Shown piece by piece: positions 1 through 6,231 of a DNA stretch of 6,231 bases; position 1 is the first letter of the stretch, and every line of letters begins with the position of its first letter. Position numbers and translations under genes: made by a program. This stretch comes from CAZGLR01 sp964526635 (GTDB taxonomy: Bacteria; Zixibacteria; MSB-5A5; GN15; JAAZOE01): positions 1 to 6,231 of the forward strand of contig CAZGLR010000157.1 of NCBI GenBank assembly GCA_964526635.1. Direction: 5' to 3'. The notes below the pieces were generated by a model. That model was given only the letters and a program-made list of their open reading frames with translations. It had not been told where the DNA came from and made no database searches.

Positions 1-279
1 CTCGCGTGTCAGAATCGGCATGCGCGTGAGATCATCCACTGATTCGATATTCGGTAATTCGCCAAGCGCGTCCCGTATACGATCGCCCATAAATCCGCGG
101 GTACGTGCGAAATGCCGGATCATGGCGGTGGCACGTTGACATTGCAGCGCGCAGAGTTCATCGGGAGGCAGCCATTGCTCTCGTTTGAGCCGATCGTAAT
201 AGACAAACGACCGGCTGCCGTGCAATCGGGACCATATCCGGTCAAGTTTTTCATAGAGTATGTTATACAGGTCAGGCAT
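1..279 (-). CDS. PaaK/CapK-like adenylate-forming enzyme, N-terminal part (cut by window edge)
   Basis: This reading frame is open from an ATG at 279 to the left edge of the window, giving 93 residues with no stop. The N-terminus shows the pattern typical of the phenylacetate-CoA ligase/CapK family: a W-L-P-P-D-E-L segment (residues 36-42), then L-Q-x-Q-R (45-49), an amphipathic I-R-H-F-A-R-T-R-G-F helix (54-63), and an S-V-D-D-L-T-R-M-P-I-L-T-R-E run (80-93) that in the family leads into the adenylation core. The ATP-binding and catalytic motifs would lie beyond the edge, so activity cannot be judged. Family members activate carboxylic acids as acyl-adenylates, and CapK-type members recur in capsule and exopolysaccharide loci. 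The start overlaps the stop of the upstream polymerase/ligase gene by 8 bp and has no clear Shine-Dalgarno, which suggests translational coupling. The substrate is unknown. Family assignment is fairly confident; the exact role is not. Confidence 0.72.
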   Translation of the reverse strand, partial: MPDLYNILYEKLDRIWSRLHGSRSFVYYDRLKREQWLPPDELCALQCQRATAMIRHFARTRGFMGDRIRDALGELPNIESVDDLTRMPILTRE

Positions 280-1738
280 ATTTCTGTGTGTTCTCGTTAT
301 CGTGTTCAACAATATCGGTGTCGCCGGCTGCTGCGAGCTGTTGGCGAATCTGGATGTTTGACATTGCCGCGGTCAGCGCCGCCATCATATACCAGGTATA
401 TCGGTAGAGACTATGGACGAACAAACCTGAAATAAAAAGGGCAATAAGCGATATCATAAAACTGGAGCTGAAGAGCTGCATCCAGCGCAGCTCATCATGG
501 TCTTTCAGGCCGGCCATGAACCGCCGCAGCTGGCCTGTAAAAAGATAGATGAACCAAAACCATGCGGCGAATCCTATAATGCCGGTAGTCGATAAAAGCT
601 GGATGTAAATGTTATGCGGAGCGATGAATTTTCCACGGCCGAAGTCGCCCGATTTATTGGCCCATTTGAAGGCTCCGGCGCCCACCCCCAGAATCGGTCG
701 ATTGATGAACATTCTGATTCCGTTTTTCCAAATATCCCATCGACCAGACGATACTTCGTTTAAGTCGTCAGTATCGGTGAGAGTCATGTACCGGTTTTTG
801 TACTGATCGGGAAGAACGGCCCATCCGGCCAGCAGGAGGATCGTGACGACGACGATAACTACTACTTTATTACGAGAAAATAGAATACTGCCGAAAATGA
901 CGGCCCCGAAGGCAATAATGCCGGCGCGCGAACCGGTCAGGGCGATCAGCACGACCAGAAAGAGGGTCAATCCGTAGAGGGGGATTTTGGCCCATAGCTT
1001 CCGGAAGTACATAGCTGATGCCACGATAAAAGGTAAAGTTGACGCCAGCGTATTGGCGAGCGAATTGGCGTCTCCCCCCGCCGATGTACCGCCGGTGAGT
1101 CGATCGACGTCCATCGTGTGTACGAATTCGCCGGCCAGATAGAGGCGGAAAGCATCGAACCCGATATAGGAAATGAGCAGCAGAAAAGTCACCACAAAGG
1201 CGACGAATTTTTTTTCGGTATCGATGATAGCAACAATAAGGTAGTAAAACACCATCAGCTTGATAAAATCAACGGCTGTATTCCAGGTCTCGGTCTTTTC
1301 GTATGAAGTAACCATCGAGATCATGATAACGAACAGGAAAACCGACATTGCCACGGTAATGCGGTCTATGGGCAGGCTGAATTTGCCGGTTTTGTATTTC
1401 TGGTGGATAATCGAAACGACCAGTACAAAGCCGCCGGTGAGAAGTTCAGTACGCAACGGCGCCAGGGCGGGGATCATTTCAGCGGGGCGGAGCATAAAAA
1501 TGATCAGGTAGGACAGCAATCCCCACATGGGATATTTGACGATGAACAACAAATTGATAACCAGGAAGATAACCGCGAGGACATATTCGGCCCTAATGTA
1601 GAAAAGCGAAACAGCGGCAGCGATACTCAATACAACCAGCCCAACGTAATGCCAGACGCCGACGGGTCGTTTGGGCGCTGAGACAGTCGCCTGTCGCGAA
1701 AAGGTGCTGCGAGCGTTTATTTTGTTCGATTGGGCCAT
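272..1738 (-). CDS. Wzy/WaaL-family O-antigen polymerase or ligase, multi-pass membrane protein
   Basis: This 488-residue integral membrane protein has about 12-14 hydrophobic segments, a basic cytoplasmic-looking N-terminus (1-28) and a large hydrophilic loop (about 310-375). Family landmarks are L-T-G-S-R-A-G (267-273), S-G-R-W (331-334), P-I-L-G-V-G-A-G (348-355) and A-P-H-N (373-376). From H375 the sequence fits the H[NSQ]-x9-G-x-x-[GTY] pattern described for WaaL and PglL/PilO-type ligases (H375, N376, G386, G389). The family transfers undecaprenyl-diphosphate-linked glycans, either extending the chain (Wzy) or moving it to lipid A core or protein (WaaL, PglL). Sequence alone does not separate these roles; the position right after a Wzx-like flippase fits either. 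The ATG at 1738 overlaps the flippase gene by 22 bp and has no recognisable Shine-Dalgarno. No better in-frame start exists before the first membrane segment, since the next Met is residue 71. Confidence 0.86.
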   Translation of the reverse strand: MAQSNKINARSTFSRQATVSAPKRPVGVWHYVGLVVLSIAAAVSLFYIRAEYVLAVIFLVINLLFIVKYPMWGLLSYLIIFMLRPAEMIPALAPLRTELLTGGFVLVVSIIHQKYKTGKFSLPIDRITVAMSVFLFVIMISMVTSYEKTETWNTAVDFIKLMVFYYLIVAIIDTEKKFVAFVVTFLLLISYIGFDAFRLYLAGEFVHTMDVDRLTGGTSAGGDANSLANTLASTLPFIVASAMYFRKLWAKIPLYGLTLFLVVLIALTGSRAGIIAFGAVIFGSILFSRNKVVVIVVVTILLLAGWAVLPDQYKNRYMTLTDTDDLNEVSSGRWDIWKNGIRMFINRPILGVGAGAFKWANKSGDFGRGKFIAPHNIYIQLLSTTGIIGFAAWFWFIYLFTGQLRRFMAGLKDHDELRWMQLFSSSFMISLIALFISGLFVHSLYRYTWYMMAALTAAMSNIQIRQQLAAAGDTDIVEHDNENTQKYA

Positions 1739-3243
1739 AGACGTTTTACAATTTCAGAAACCAGGCGATCCCGGTCGTCCTTTTCCAGGATGATACGCAA
1801 CAAGCCGGCCAACATAACCATCGATACAACAGAAACTTCAATAAAAAAGACCGGCCAGGTGTCGGGTGATTTTAATATGGTCAGCAGATATGCCGGCGGC
1901 AAGATTAAAACCGCAGACCACAGAAGCGATTTGAAGGCGGCGACATAAAACGGTCCCACCGGAGCTTTGAGGGCGCGGTAAAAGGCCGGCGGATAGACTA
2001 CGCCATAGACAACCAGTTGGGAAATGAGAGTGCCGTAGGCAACACCGATTATACCCATCGTCCGGATAAAGACATACGACAGGACAACCTTCAGGATCAT
2101 CTCGATCAGCATGACATAGAAGGTCACTTTGTGTTTGGAGATGCCATAGAGCACCGAATTAGCAATAGTTTGCGGCAGATAAACAGCCATCGAGATCATC
2201 AGCAGATTAAGGATCTGACTGCTGATGAGAAAATCGGGGCCCATCCAGAGCAGCATAAACGGTTCACTGAAGAGGACCATACCGATAGCGATGAATCCCG
2301 AAATGTAATACAGATACCGCGTCGATCTCTGATAGACGCGTAAAATACGGTCATTATCGTGTTCAGCGTCGAAATGGCTTATTGCCGGAACGAGAGTAAC
2401 CGAAACCATTTGGATAGCACCGCGAATCTGCGCGACAAACATGGCTGCGACCGAATAGATGGCGACGGCTTCCATCGACAGCATGGCGCCGATGAGGATA
2501 TAGTCGATCTGGTAGATGAGTATGATGGCGCCGACAATCAGGAATGAATAGACGCCATAGTTGATGAGCATCCGGGTTTTTTCACTGTCGATATCAGCAA
2601 AGGCGAAGCGGACTTCGGGGTATAGCGAACGGCGTATGCCGTGGATCCATATATTGCTTATGATGGTAAGGGTAATTACCGCCAGGGCCATCGGGACCAG
2701 GCCATAGCCCATCTCGAGCAAAACGATGATAATGGCGGTCTGGACAATATTTCGACCGATGCGAAAGTAGCTGGTAATATCGTAACGGTGAAAGGCGCCG
2801 AGAGATATCAGGGGCAGGCAGAAATACATGACCGCTTCATTGATACCGAGGATGAGTATGGTCGTTTGAGCAGTACGGAATAAATCAGCGGGGATTTTCA
2901 GGTAACCCGCGAAATAGAGTACGATCACAACAGTAGCAATGAGAATTGCAAGGGCTACAAAGAAATATAGACGGATCGAGGAGCTGAAGACCTGATTGAG
3001 TTCACGCCAGTTTTTGACCGCGTAGTACTTCGAGATATAGCGGACAATGGATTGTTTCACGCCCAGATCGGCCAGACGCATGTAGGCCATGATTGAAAAG
3101 GCCAGCGACCAGATACCGTATTTTTCCTTGCCGAGGGTATCGACGAGATATGGTGTGAAGAAAAACGCAATTACGATTGCGATGACCATGCCGGCCCAGC
3201 TGGTGAAGATGTTCCTGAAGAATTGTGCAATTACAGAGGTCAT
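1717..3243 (-). CDS. Wzx-like polysaccharide flippase (MOP/MATE superfamily)
   Basis: This 508-residue protein has about 12-14 hydrophobic segments spread over its whole length (for example 15-35, 92-112, 128-148, 182-200, 230-250, 311-330, 375-393, 398-417, 435-455, 463-485). That layout and length are usual for Wzx/RfbX-type exporters. The N-terminal segment with T-P-Y-L-V-D-T-L-G-K-E-K-Y-G-I-W (30-45), followed by A-D-L-G-V (58-62), is characteristic of the polysaccharide-export branch of the MOP superfamily. Such proteins move undecaprenyl-diphosphate-linked oligosaccharide units from the cytoplasmic to the periplasmic face of the inner membrane. The ATG at 3243 overlaps the deacetylase stop in an ATGA arrangement. 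A GGAGG lies 13 nt upstream, inside the deacetylase gene, which is a little far. The next gene, a Wzy/WaaL-type enzyme, would use its exported product. The exact glycan cannot be told from the sequence. Confidence 0.88.
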   Translation of the reverse strand: MTSVIAQFFRNIFTSWAGMVIAIVIAFFFTPYLVDTLGKEKYGIWSLAFSIMAYMRLADLGVKQSIVRYISKYYAVKNWRELNQVFSSSIRLYFFVALAILIATVVIVLYFAGYLKIPADLFRTAQTTILILGINEAVMYFCLPLISLGAFHRYDITSYFRIGRNIVQTAIIIVLLEMGYGLVPMALAVITLTIISNIWIHGIRRSLYPEVRFAFADIDSEKTRMLINYGVYSFLIVGAIILIYQIDYILIGAMLSMEAVAIYSVAAMFVAQIRGAIQMVSVTLVPAISHFDAEHDNDRILRVYQRSTRYLYYISGFIAIGMVLFSEPFMLLWMGPDFLISSQILNLLMISMAVYLPQTIANSVLYGISKHKVTFYVMLIEMILKVVLSYVFIRTMGIIGVAYGTLISQLVVYGVVYPPAFYRALKAPVGPFYVAAFKSLLWSAVLILPPAYLLTILKSPDTWPVFFIEVSVVSMVMLAGLLRIILEKDDRDRLVSEIVKRLWPNRTK

Positions 3244-4313
3244 GACGCCGGATCATCCTCCACTCGTCGGAAGAACAACCGTGTGATTTGAAACATCGCC
3301 TCATCCACCCTCTCACCGTAGGTGTACCAACGGGGAATGGTATAAAGGCCTTTTCCTGTTCGGGGATATTGGCACCATGCCTGACGAGTAGTGAAGCCGA
3401 GGTCGTAGCCGGCCGTCCTGGCGGCATCCAGTGAATCATCGTTGTACGAGCCGCCGGGGTAACAGATAGCGTTGATATTTTTGTTCAGTCGCGACTCCAG
3501 AATCTCGCGGGAGTTTTTTAATTCTTCAAGGTTTTGTTTGTAATCAAGAAAGGCGAGCTTGCGGTGGTTGACGGTATGTGACTGGAAATCGATTTCGATG
3601 GAATCAAGCGCTTTGATTTGCTCCCAGGTCATACCTTTAATACCAGTTACATAGGCGGTGTCAGCCAATGATTCCCATTTTGCGACGATAGCTGAGACCA
3701 GGGCATCGGGGATTTGATCAAAAGCCATAACCAACTGCCACCATGCGGCAGCCACCTCTTCCGGCGTCCGAACCTCCATAGCATTGAGTATATGTGCAAT
3801 AGATGGAGGAAGATCGTGTGAATGCTCCCGCAACTTATCCCATCCCGCCGGTGTCATTTGCTGCATCATACTTGACAAACGCATCGACCAGAAACACAGG
3901 TCACCGTCGGCATACCTGGTCGGGACAAAGACTACCGCAGGGATATCATATTTTTTCAAAATCGGCACAACGACGTCAGCGAATTCCGAATCGGCATCAT
4001 CGAAAGTAATCATGGCGGTGTGCAGATCAAGGGGCCGTTCTCCCCTGATTATCGCGGAAAACTCGGATAAATCGACAACATCGAACAGCCTTTTTATTGC
4101 CGTGAGTTGTGCTTCGAGTTCCTCTGGTGATGTTCCCCGGTCGTAGCCGGAAAGGAATTCATGGCGGCGGGGATTATCGGTGACCCGGTGATACGTAAAA
4201 ACAGCCAGGCGGGGTTTGCCGCGATCCCGCATGAGCCCGGTAATCAGCGGCCAGAGTCCCAGGTGATAGCCGACCCGGGATATGATCTTTTTTGCAAGTG
4301 TTTTCACGTTCAC
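3240..4313 (-). CDS. Polysaccharide deacetylase family protein (NodB/CE4 fold)
   Basis: This 357-residue protein carries the CE4 deacetylase signatures. Motif 1 is I-T-F-D-D-A (102-107), where D105 would be the general base and D106 a metal ligand. Motif 2 is S-H-T-V-N-H (245-250), with H246 and H250 as the other metal ligands. Motif 3 is C-Y-P-G-G (284-288). An early Y-H-R-V (41-44) also fits family members. Enzymes of this family remove N- or O-acetyl groups from glycans with a divalent metal. No convincing signal peptide is seen, so cytoplasmic action on a nucleotide- or lipid-linked sugar is possible. Motif 1 ends in Ala where the usual residue is Gly, and about 140 residues separate motifs 1 and 2, more than in compact NodB domains; the extra part (about 135-225) looks helical and Trp-containing. 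The start is GTG at 4313, overlapping the GNAT stop by 4 bp. It is the furthest in-frame start after an upstream TAA; a second GTG at codon 3 is an alternative. Confidence 0.87.
   Translation of the reverse strand: MNVKTLAKKIISRVGYHLGLWPLITGLMRDRGKPRLAVFTYHRVTDNPRRHEFLSGYDRGTSPEELEAQLTAIKRLFDVVDLSEFSAIIRGERPLDLHTAMITFDDADSEFADVVVPILKKYDIPAVVFVPTRYADGDLCFWSMRLSSMMQQMTPAGWDKLREHSHDLPPSIAHILNAMEVRTPEEVAAAWWQLVMAFDQIPDALVSAIVAKWESLADTAYVTGIKGMTWEQIKALDSIEIDFQSHTVNHRKLAFLDYKQNLEELKNSREILESRLNKNINAICYPGGSYNDDSLDAARTAGYDLGFTTRQAWCQYPRTGKGLYTIPRWYTYGERVDEAMFQITRLFFRRVEDDPAS
3257..3261 (-). promoter_or_regulatory. Candidate Shine-Dalgarno for the flippase gene
   Basis: On the minus strand a GGAGG sits 13 nt before the ATG at 3243. 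The spacing is longer than usual, so it may act mainly with translational coupling through the ATGA overlap. It is one of the few purine-rich sites near any start in this window. Confidence 0.35.
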
Positions 4314-5380
4314 ACAACATCGTTATCTGATTCGGTGAAATGCCAGCACCCGGGATTGTTGACGCATTGATAATAATCAGCGGTCTCGTGAGTATAGACG
4401 ATCAGGCTGCGTTTGTCATGACGGGGGACGAATCCGAATGATTCAAACAATTCCTGTACCCGTTTCAGGCCGAGATAATAAAAGGACAATCGCGCTTCTC
4501 CCTGGGCGCGCATGTAGCGTACGAAGGCGGCCAGGAGCATACCGGCCGACTGTTCGAAATCGCGCGGAAAGAAATCAGAAATATGCACGCCAAGATCGGA
4601 GTTGCGATAGACGATATATCCAGCCAGGCTATTGTTTTGTTTGTTGACCAGCAGGAATCCGGTAAAGTCGTTATATGGATTCTGCCCGAAGCGCCAGTTG
4701 AGGATGTCGCTGGTCCGTTCACCAATAACAGGATAGTTTTCGCGAGCGGCGATCCAGAGATCATCGATACGATGATCGAATTCGGTGACTATTTCGATGC
4801 CGTAGTCGCCGGCCAGAGGATATCTTCCTTCGCGCGATTTTAGCCTGAGGACAGTATCGATCGGCCACGCCGCAGGTTTCGACAAAAAACCGACTTTCAG
4901 CAGGCGCCGGGTGTAGTCCTGTGATTTCAAGACTTTGACCATGGTACATGCTTTTCCAATGATTTTGTACCCGGCCCGGACGGTGATTCGTGCGGAGCGA
5001 TCATTGGGGGTGCCATAGAGGAAAGCCAGTGAGCCCTCGTCCATGTGGTCCATAATGCTTTTGCGTAGGCCCATAGCCAGGCCTCTGCGACGGTGATCGG
5101 GGCTGACCGCCAGATCACCACCCATGCCGACTGTATATGGTCTGCCCTCGATCATGACCCGGCGGGGAAAAAGAGAAATTGCTCCCAGAGGCAGGTCAAA
5201 ATCATCATGACGAACCAGGAACGTAATCGCCTCTCCCTGGGGATTATTCTGATAAAAGAACTTATACTTTGCTTCATTCCAGGCTGGGAACAGGGATTTC
5301 CAGAACCCGATGACATCATCGCCATGTTTACGGATATCAGCCCGTTCGATTTTATATTCCATATCAGATAATTCGGCCAT
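4310..5380 (-). CDS. GNAT-family acyltransferase with C-terminal extension
   Basis: This 356-residue protein has a clear GNAT acetyl-CoA-binding motif in its N-terminal half: D-L-A-V-S-P-D-H-R-R-R-G-L-A-M-G-L (89-105), a beta strand followed by the R-R-x-G-x-A pyrophosphate loop. After it come F-L-Y-G-T-P-N (120-126) and R-A-G-Y-K (135-139), matching later GNAT elements. The second half (about 195-330) contains L-N-W-R-F-G-Q-N-P (227-235), A-G-Y-I-V-Y-R (253-259) and F-E-S-F-G-F (312-317), which suggests a second, degenerate GNAT-like domain; I infer a tandem GNAT. The tail has C-W-H-F-T-E-S-D-N-D (345-354). Such proteins probably transfer an acyl group to a sugar amine in this context, but the substrate is not identifiable. 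The ATG at 5380 follows an AGGGA with a short 3-nt spacer; Met7 is an alternative without such a site. A 75-bp gap separates it from the upstream gene, and it overlaps the deacetylase by 4 bp. Confidence 0.82.
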   Translation of the reverse strand: MAELSDMEYKIERADIRKHGDDVIGFWKSLFPAWNEAKYKFFYQNNPQGEAITFLVRHDDFDLPLGAISLFPRRVMIEGRPYTVGMGGDLAVSPDHRRRGLAMGLRKSIMDHMDEGSLAFLYGTPNDRSARITVRAGYKIIGKACTMVKVLKSQDYTRRLLKVGFLSKPAAWPIDTVLRLKSREGRYPLAGDYGIEIVTEFDHRIDDLWIAARENYPVIGERTSDILNWRFGQNPYNDFTGFLLVNKQNNSLAGYIVYRNSDLGVHISDFFPRDFEQSAGMLLAAFVRYMRAQGEARLSFYYLGLKRVQELFESFGFVPRHDKRSLIVYTHETADYYQCVNNPGCWHFTESDNDVV

Positions 5381-5421
5381 TTGTCCCTGTTTTTTCAGTG
5401 CCGGTCACCATCCCTGGTGAT

Positions 5422-5450
5422 AAGATACCTGTTTTCTTACTTTTCGTCGA
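5422..5450 (-). promoter_or_regulatory. Weak sigma70-like promoter candidate in the 75-bp gap
   Basis: In the only real intergenic gap (5381-5455), the minus strand has TCGACG (5445-5450) and TATCTT (5422-5427) separated by exactly 17 nt. Each hexamer matches the -35 and -10 consensus at 4 of 6 positions. It would drive the GNAT gene and the genes after it. A match this weak arises readily by chance, and the host's consensus is unknown. Confidence 0.2.
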
Positions 5451-5455
5451 CAGTC

Positions 5456-5941
5456 TTAATCAAGTGAATACGGCGAATCGGGCTTGTCTTCATGACGGAT
5501 CTCGTCAACTTCTTCCTTCTTGCCCCACCCGGCGTAGAGTTTGTTCGGGAAATTTAAAACCATGCCGTCGCCGGGCCCGACATTTTTATAGGCGTGGACT
5601 ACCCCCGGCGGGATGATGACCAAAGCCGGGTTGTCTTCACCATATTCTTCAACAAAGGCCTGGCCGCTGGTCGGACTGCCTTCGCGGTTATCCCAGAGAT
5701 ACAGGCGAAAGGTCGAGGGTCCCAGGAAGCAGAACAGGTCAGTTTGTTCGACGTGTTCATGGGGTCCGCGGGCTACGCTGCTTTTGGTCATCGATATGTA
5801 ACTCATCACTGGGTGTACGGTCTGATCGATTTCATCATGGCGAAACAGTTCCGTCAGCCATCCCCGGTCGTCGTTAAATCGTTTGAGGGGGCGAATAACA
5901 ACGCCGTCAAAGTCGCACTTCATGTAAGATTTCGTCTCCAT
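5456..5941 (-). CDS. RmlC-like cupin, dTDP-4-dehydrorhamnose 3,5-epimerase family
   Basis: This 161-residue protein has the RmlC arrangement: I-R-P-L-K-R-F-N-D-D-R-G-W-L-T-E-L-F (16-33), A-R-G-P-H-E-H (57-63), L-W-D-N-R-E-G-S-P-T (82-91), I-I-P-P-G-V-V-H-A-Y-K-N (109-120) and D-E-I-R (146-149). H61 matches the catalytic base of the R-G-L-H motif, and H116 the P-x-G-x-x-H site. It is shorter than typical RmlC (about 180 residues) and lacks the usual G-K-L-V-R segment holding the catalytic lysine; Q-T-D (66-68) stands there instead. It resembles a short epimerase-like subfamily rather than classical RmlC. Lying directly after rfbD, it most likely epimerises a dTDP-4-keto-6-deoxysugar, though another cupin reaction on a keto sugar is possible. 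Two starts are plausible. The ATG at 5941 overlaps rfbD by 35 bp and has no Shine-Dalgarno. Met7 (ATG at 5923) overlaps by 17 bp, has GGAG 12 nt upstream, and starts where family similarity begins. Confidence 0.8.
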   Translation of the reverse strand: METKSYMKCDFDGVVIRPLKRFNDDRGWLTELFRHDEIDQTVHPVMSYISMTKSSVARGPHEHVEQTDLFCFLGPSTFRLYLWDNREGSPTSGQAFVEEYGEDNPALVIIPPGVVHAYKNVGPGDGMVLNFPNKLYAGWGKKEEVDEIRHEDKPDSPYSLD

Positions 5942-6231
5942 AGTTGGTCAGAAACTCGTCAAGGCTTTCGCGCCAGGGTCTCATGATATTTTTCGATACT
6001 GCTTTCAGGCGGGCATTTTCCAGGGCCGAGAATTTTGGTCGCCGGGCCGGGCGGGGGAATTCATCGGAAGTACAGGGTCGAATTTCGATATCGGGAAGCA
6101 TGGCGGCGAATATCGCACCGGCGAAATTATACCAGGTGCAGGGTTCTTCGGCGGTACTGTGGAAGATGCCCTGAAAGGAATTATCGGGCAGCACTCCGGT
6201 TTGGGCAACGATGTCGCCGGTCCAGGGTGGA
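5907..6231 (-). CDS. rfbD: dTDP-4-dehydrorhamnose reductase, C-terminal part (cut by window edge)
   Basis: The frame is open from the right edge to a TGA ending at 5907, giving 107 residues of the C-terminus; the true start is outside. The visible part matches the substrate-binding half of RfbD/RmlD: G-I-F-H-S-T (21-26 of the fragment), C-T-W-Y-N-F-A-G-A-I-F (31-41), P-R-P-A-R-R-P-K-F-S-A-L-E-N (60-73) and W-R-E-S-L-D-E-F-L (87-95). The A-x-R-P-x-x-S-x-L-x-N stretch is the most diagnostic. The enzyme reduces dTDP-4-keto-L-rhamnose to dTDP-L-rhamnose with NAD(P)H in the cytoplasm, the last step of that pathway. The NAD-binding GxxGxxG motif and the catalytic YxxxK lie beyond the window. The stop overlaps the start of the RmlC-like gene, so the two are probably co-translated. 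A GTG at 6194 is an internal valine codon, not the start. Confidence 0.88.
   Translation of the reverse strand, partial: PPWTGDIVAQTGVLPDNSFQGIFHSTAEEPCTWYNFAGAIFAAMLPDIEIRPCTSDEFPRPARRPKFSALENARLKAVSKNIMRPWRESLDEFLTNYGDEILHEVRL

Noticed and set aside
112..435. 107-codon plus-strand frame near the left edge
   Set aside because: It runs antisense to the end of the polymerase/ligase gene and the start of the PaaK-like gene, both supported by family motifs.
3002..3439. 145-codon minus-strand frame across the deacetylase/flippase junction
   Set aside because: It overlaps two well-supported genes in another frame, has a composition unlike a real protein, and shows no recognisable motif.
3784..4146. 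120-codon plus-strand frame opposite the deacetylase gene
   Set aside because: It is a shadow of the deacetylase coding sequence; its low-complexity Ser-rich translation matches no family I know.
5405..5420. Inverted repeat (5-bp stem, 6-nt loop) as a transcription terminator
   Set aside because: The stem is short and no T-run follows directly on either strand, so it does not look like an intrinsic terminator; it also lies inside an apparent operon.
5594..5986. 130-codon plus-strand frame opposite the RmlC-like gene
   Set aside because: It is antisense to a gene with clear family motifs and has no recognisable domain of its own.
1..6231. CRISPR array, tRNA/rRNA, insertion sequence or defence system
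   Set aside because: No spaced direct repeats, RNA gene signatures, transposase motifs or defence-family motifs were seen; the coding content is fully accounted for by polysaccharide genes.

Overview
The window is one stretch of a surface-polysaccharide (O-antigen, capsule or exopolysaccharide) biosynthesis cluster. Every credible gene lies on the minus strand, so transcription runs from the right edge towards the left edge. Seven genes are visible, the two outermost cut by the window. In transcription order they are: (1) the C-terminal end of a dTDP-4-dehydrorhamnose reductase (rfbD/rmlD); (2) a small RmlC-like cupin of the dTDP-4-dehydrorhamnose 3,5-epimerase family; (3) a 356-residue GNAT-type acyltransferase with a C-terminal extension; (4) a polysaccharide deacetylase of the NodB/CE4 type; (5) a Wzx-like polysaccharide flippase; (6) a Wzy/WaaL-family polymerase or ligase; (7) the first 93 residues of a PaaK/CapK-like adenylate-forming enzyme.

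The genes are packed as an operon. Five of the six junctions overlap: 35 bp (17 bp if the internal start is used), 4 bp, 4 bp, 22 bp and 8 bp. The only true intergenic gap is 75 bp, in front of the GNAT gene; it holds a weak promoter-like sequence and a short inverted repeat. No stretch over 300 bases lacks a gene, and no RNA gene, CRISPR array, insertion sequence or long repeat was seen.

The likely division of labour, inferred from families, is as follows. RfbD and the RmlC-like cupin make a deoxysugar nucleotide, probably dTDP-L-rhamnose or a relative. The deacetylase, the GNAT protein and the PaaK-like enzyme look like decoration functions that remove or add acyl groups. The flippase moves the lipid-linked unit across the inner membrane, and the Wzy/WaaL protein polymerises it or transfers it to an acceptor. 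No glycosyltransferase is visible here, so those must lie outside the window.

Base composition looks close to balanced by eye (not calculated). The Wzx plus Wzy/WaaL pairing suggests a bacterium with a Gram-negative-type envelope. The proteins do not read like those of a familiar model genus, so an uncultured or environmental lineage is plausible, but the window does not allow a taxonomic call. The content is a fairly conventional polysaccharide locus. The most notable points are the divergent active site of the RmlC-like protein, an exact ligase-type His motif in the Wzy/WaaL protein, the altered first motif in the deacetylase, and the deacetylase/GNAT/adenylating-enzyme grouping.
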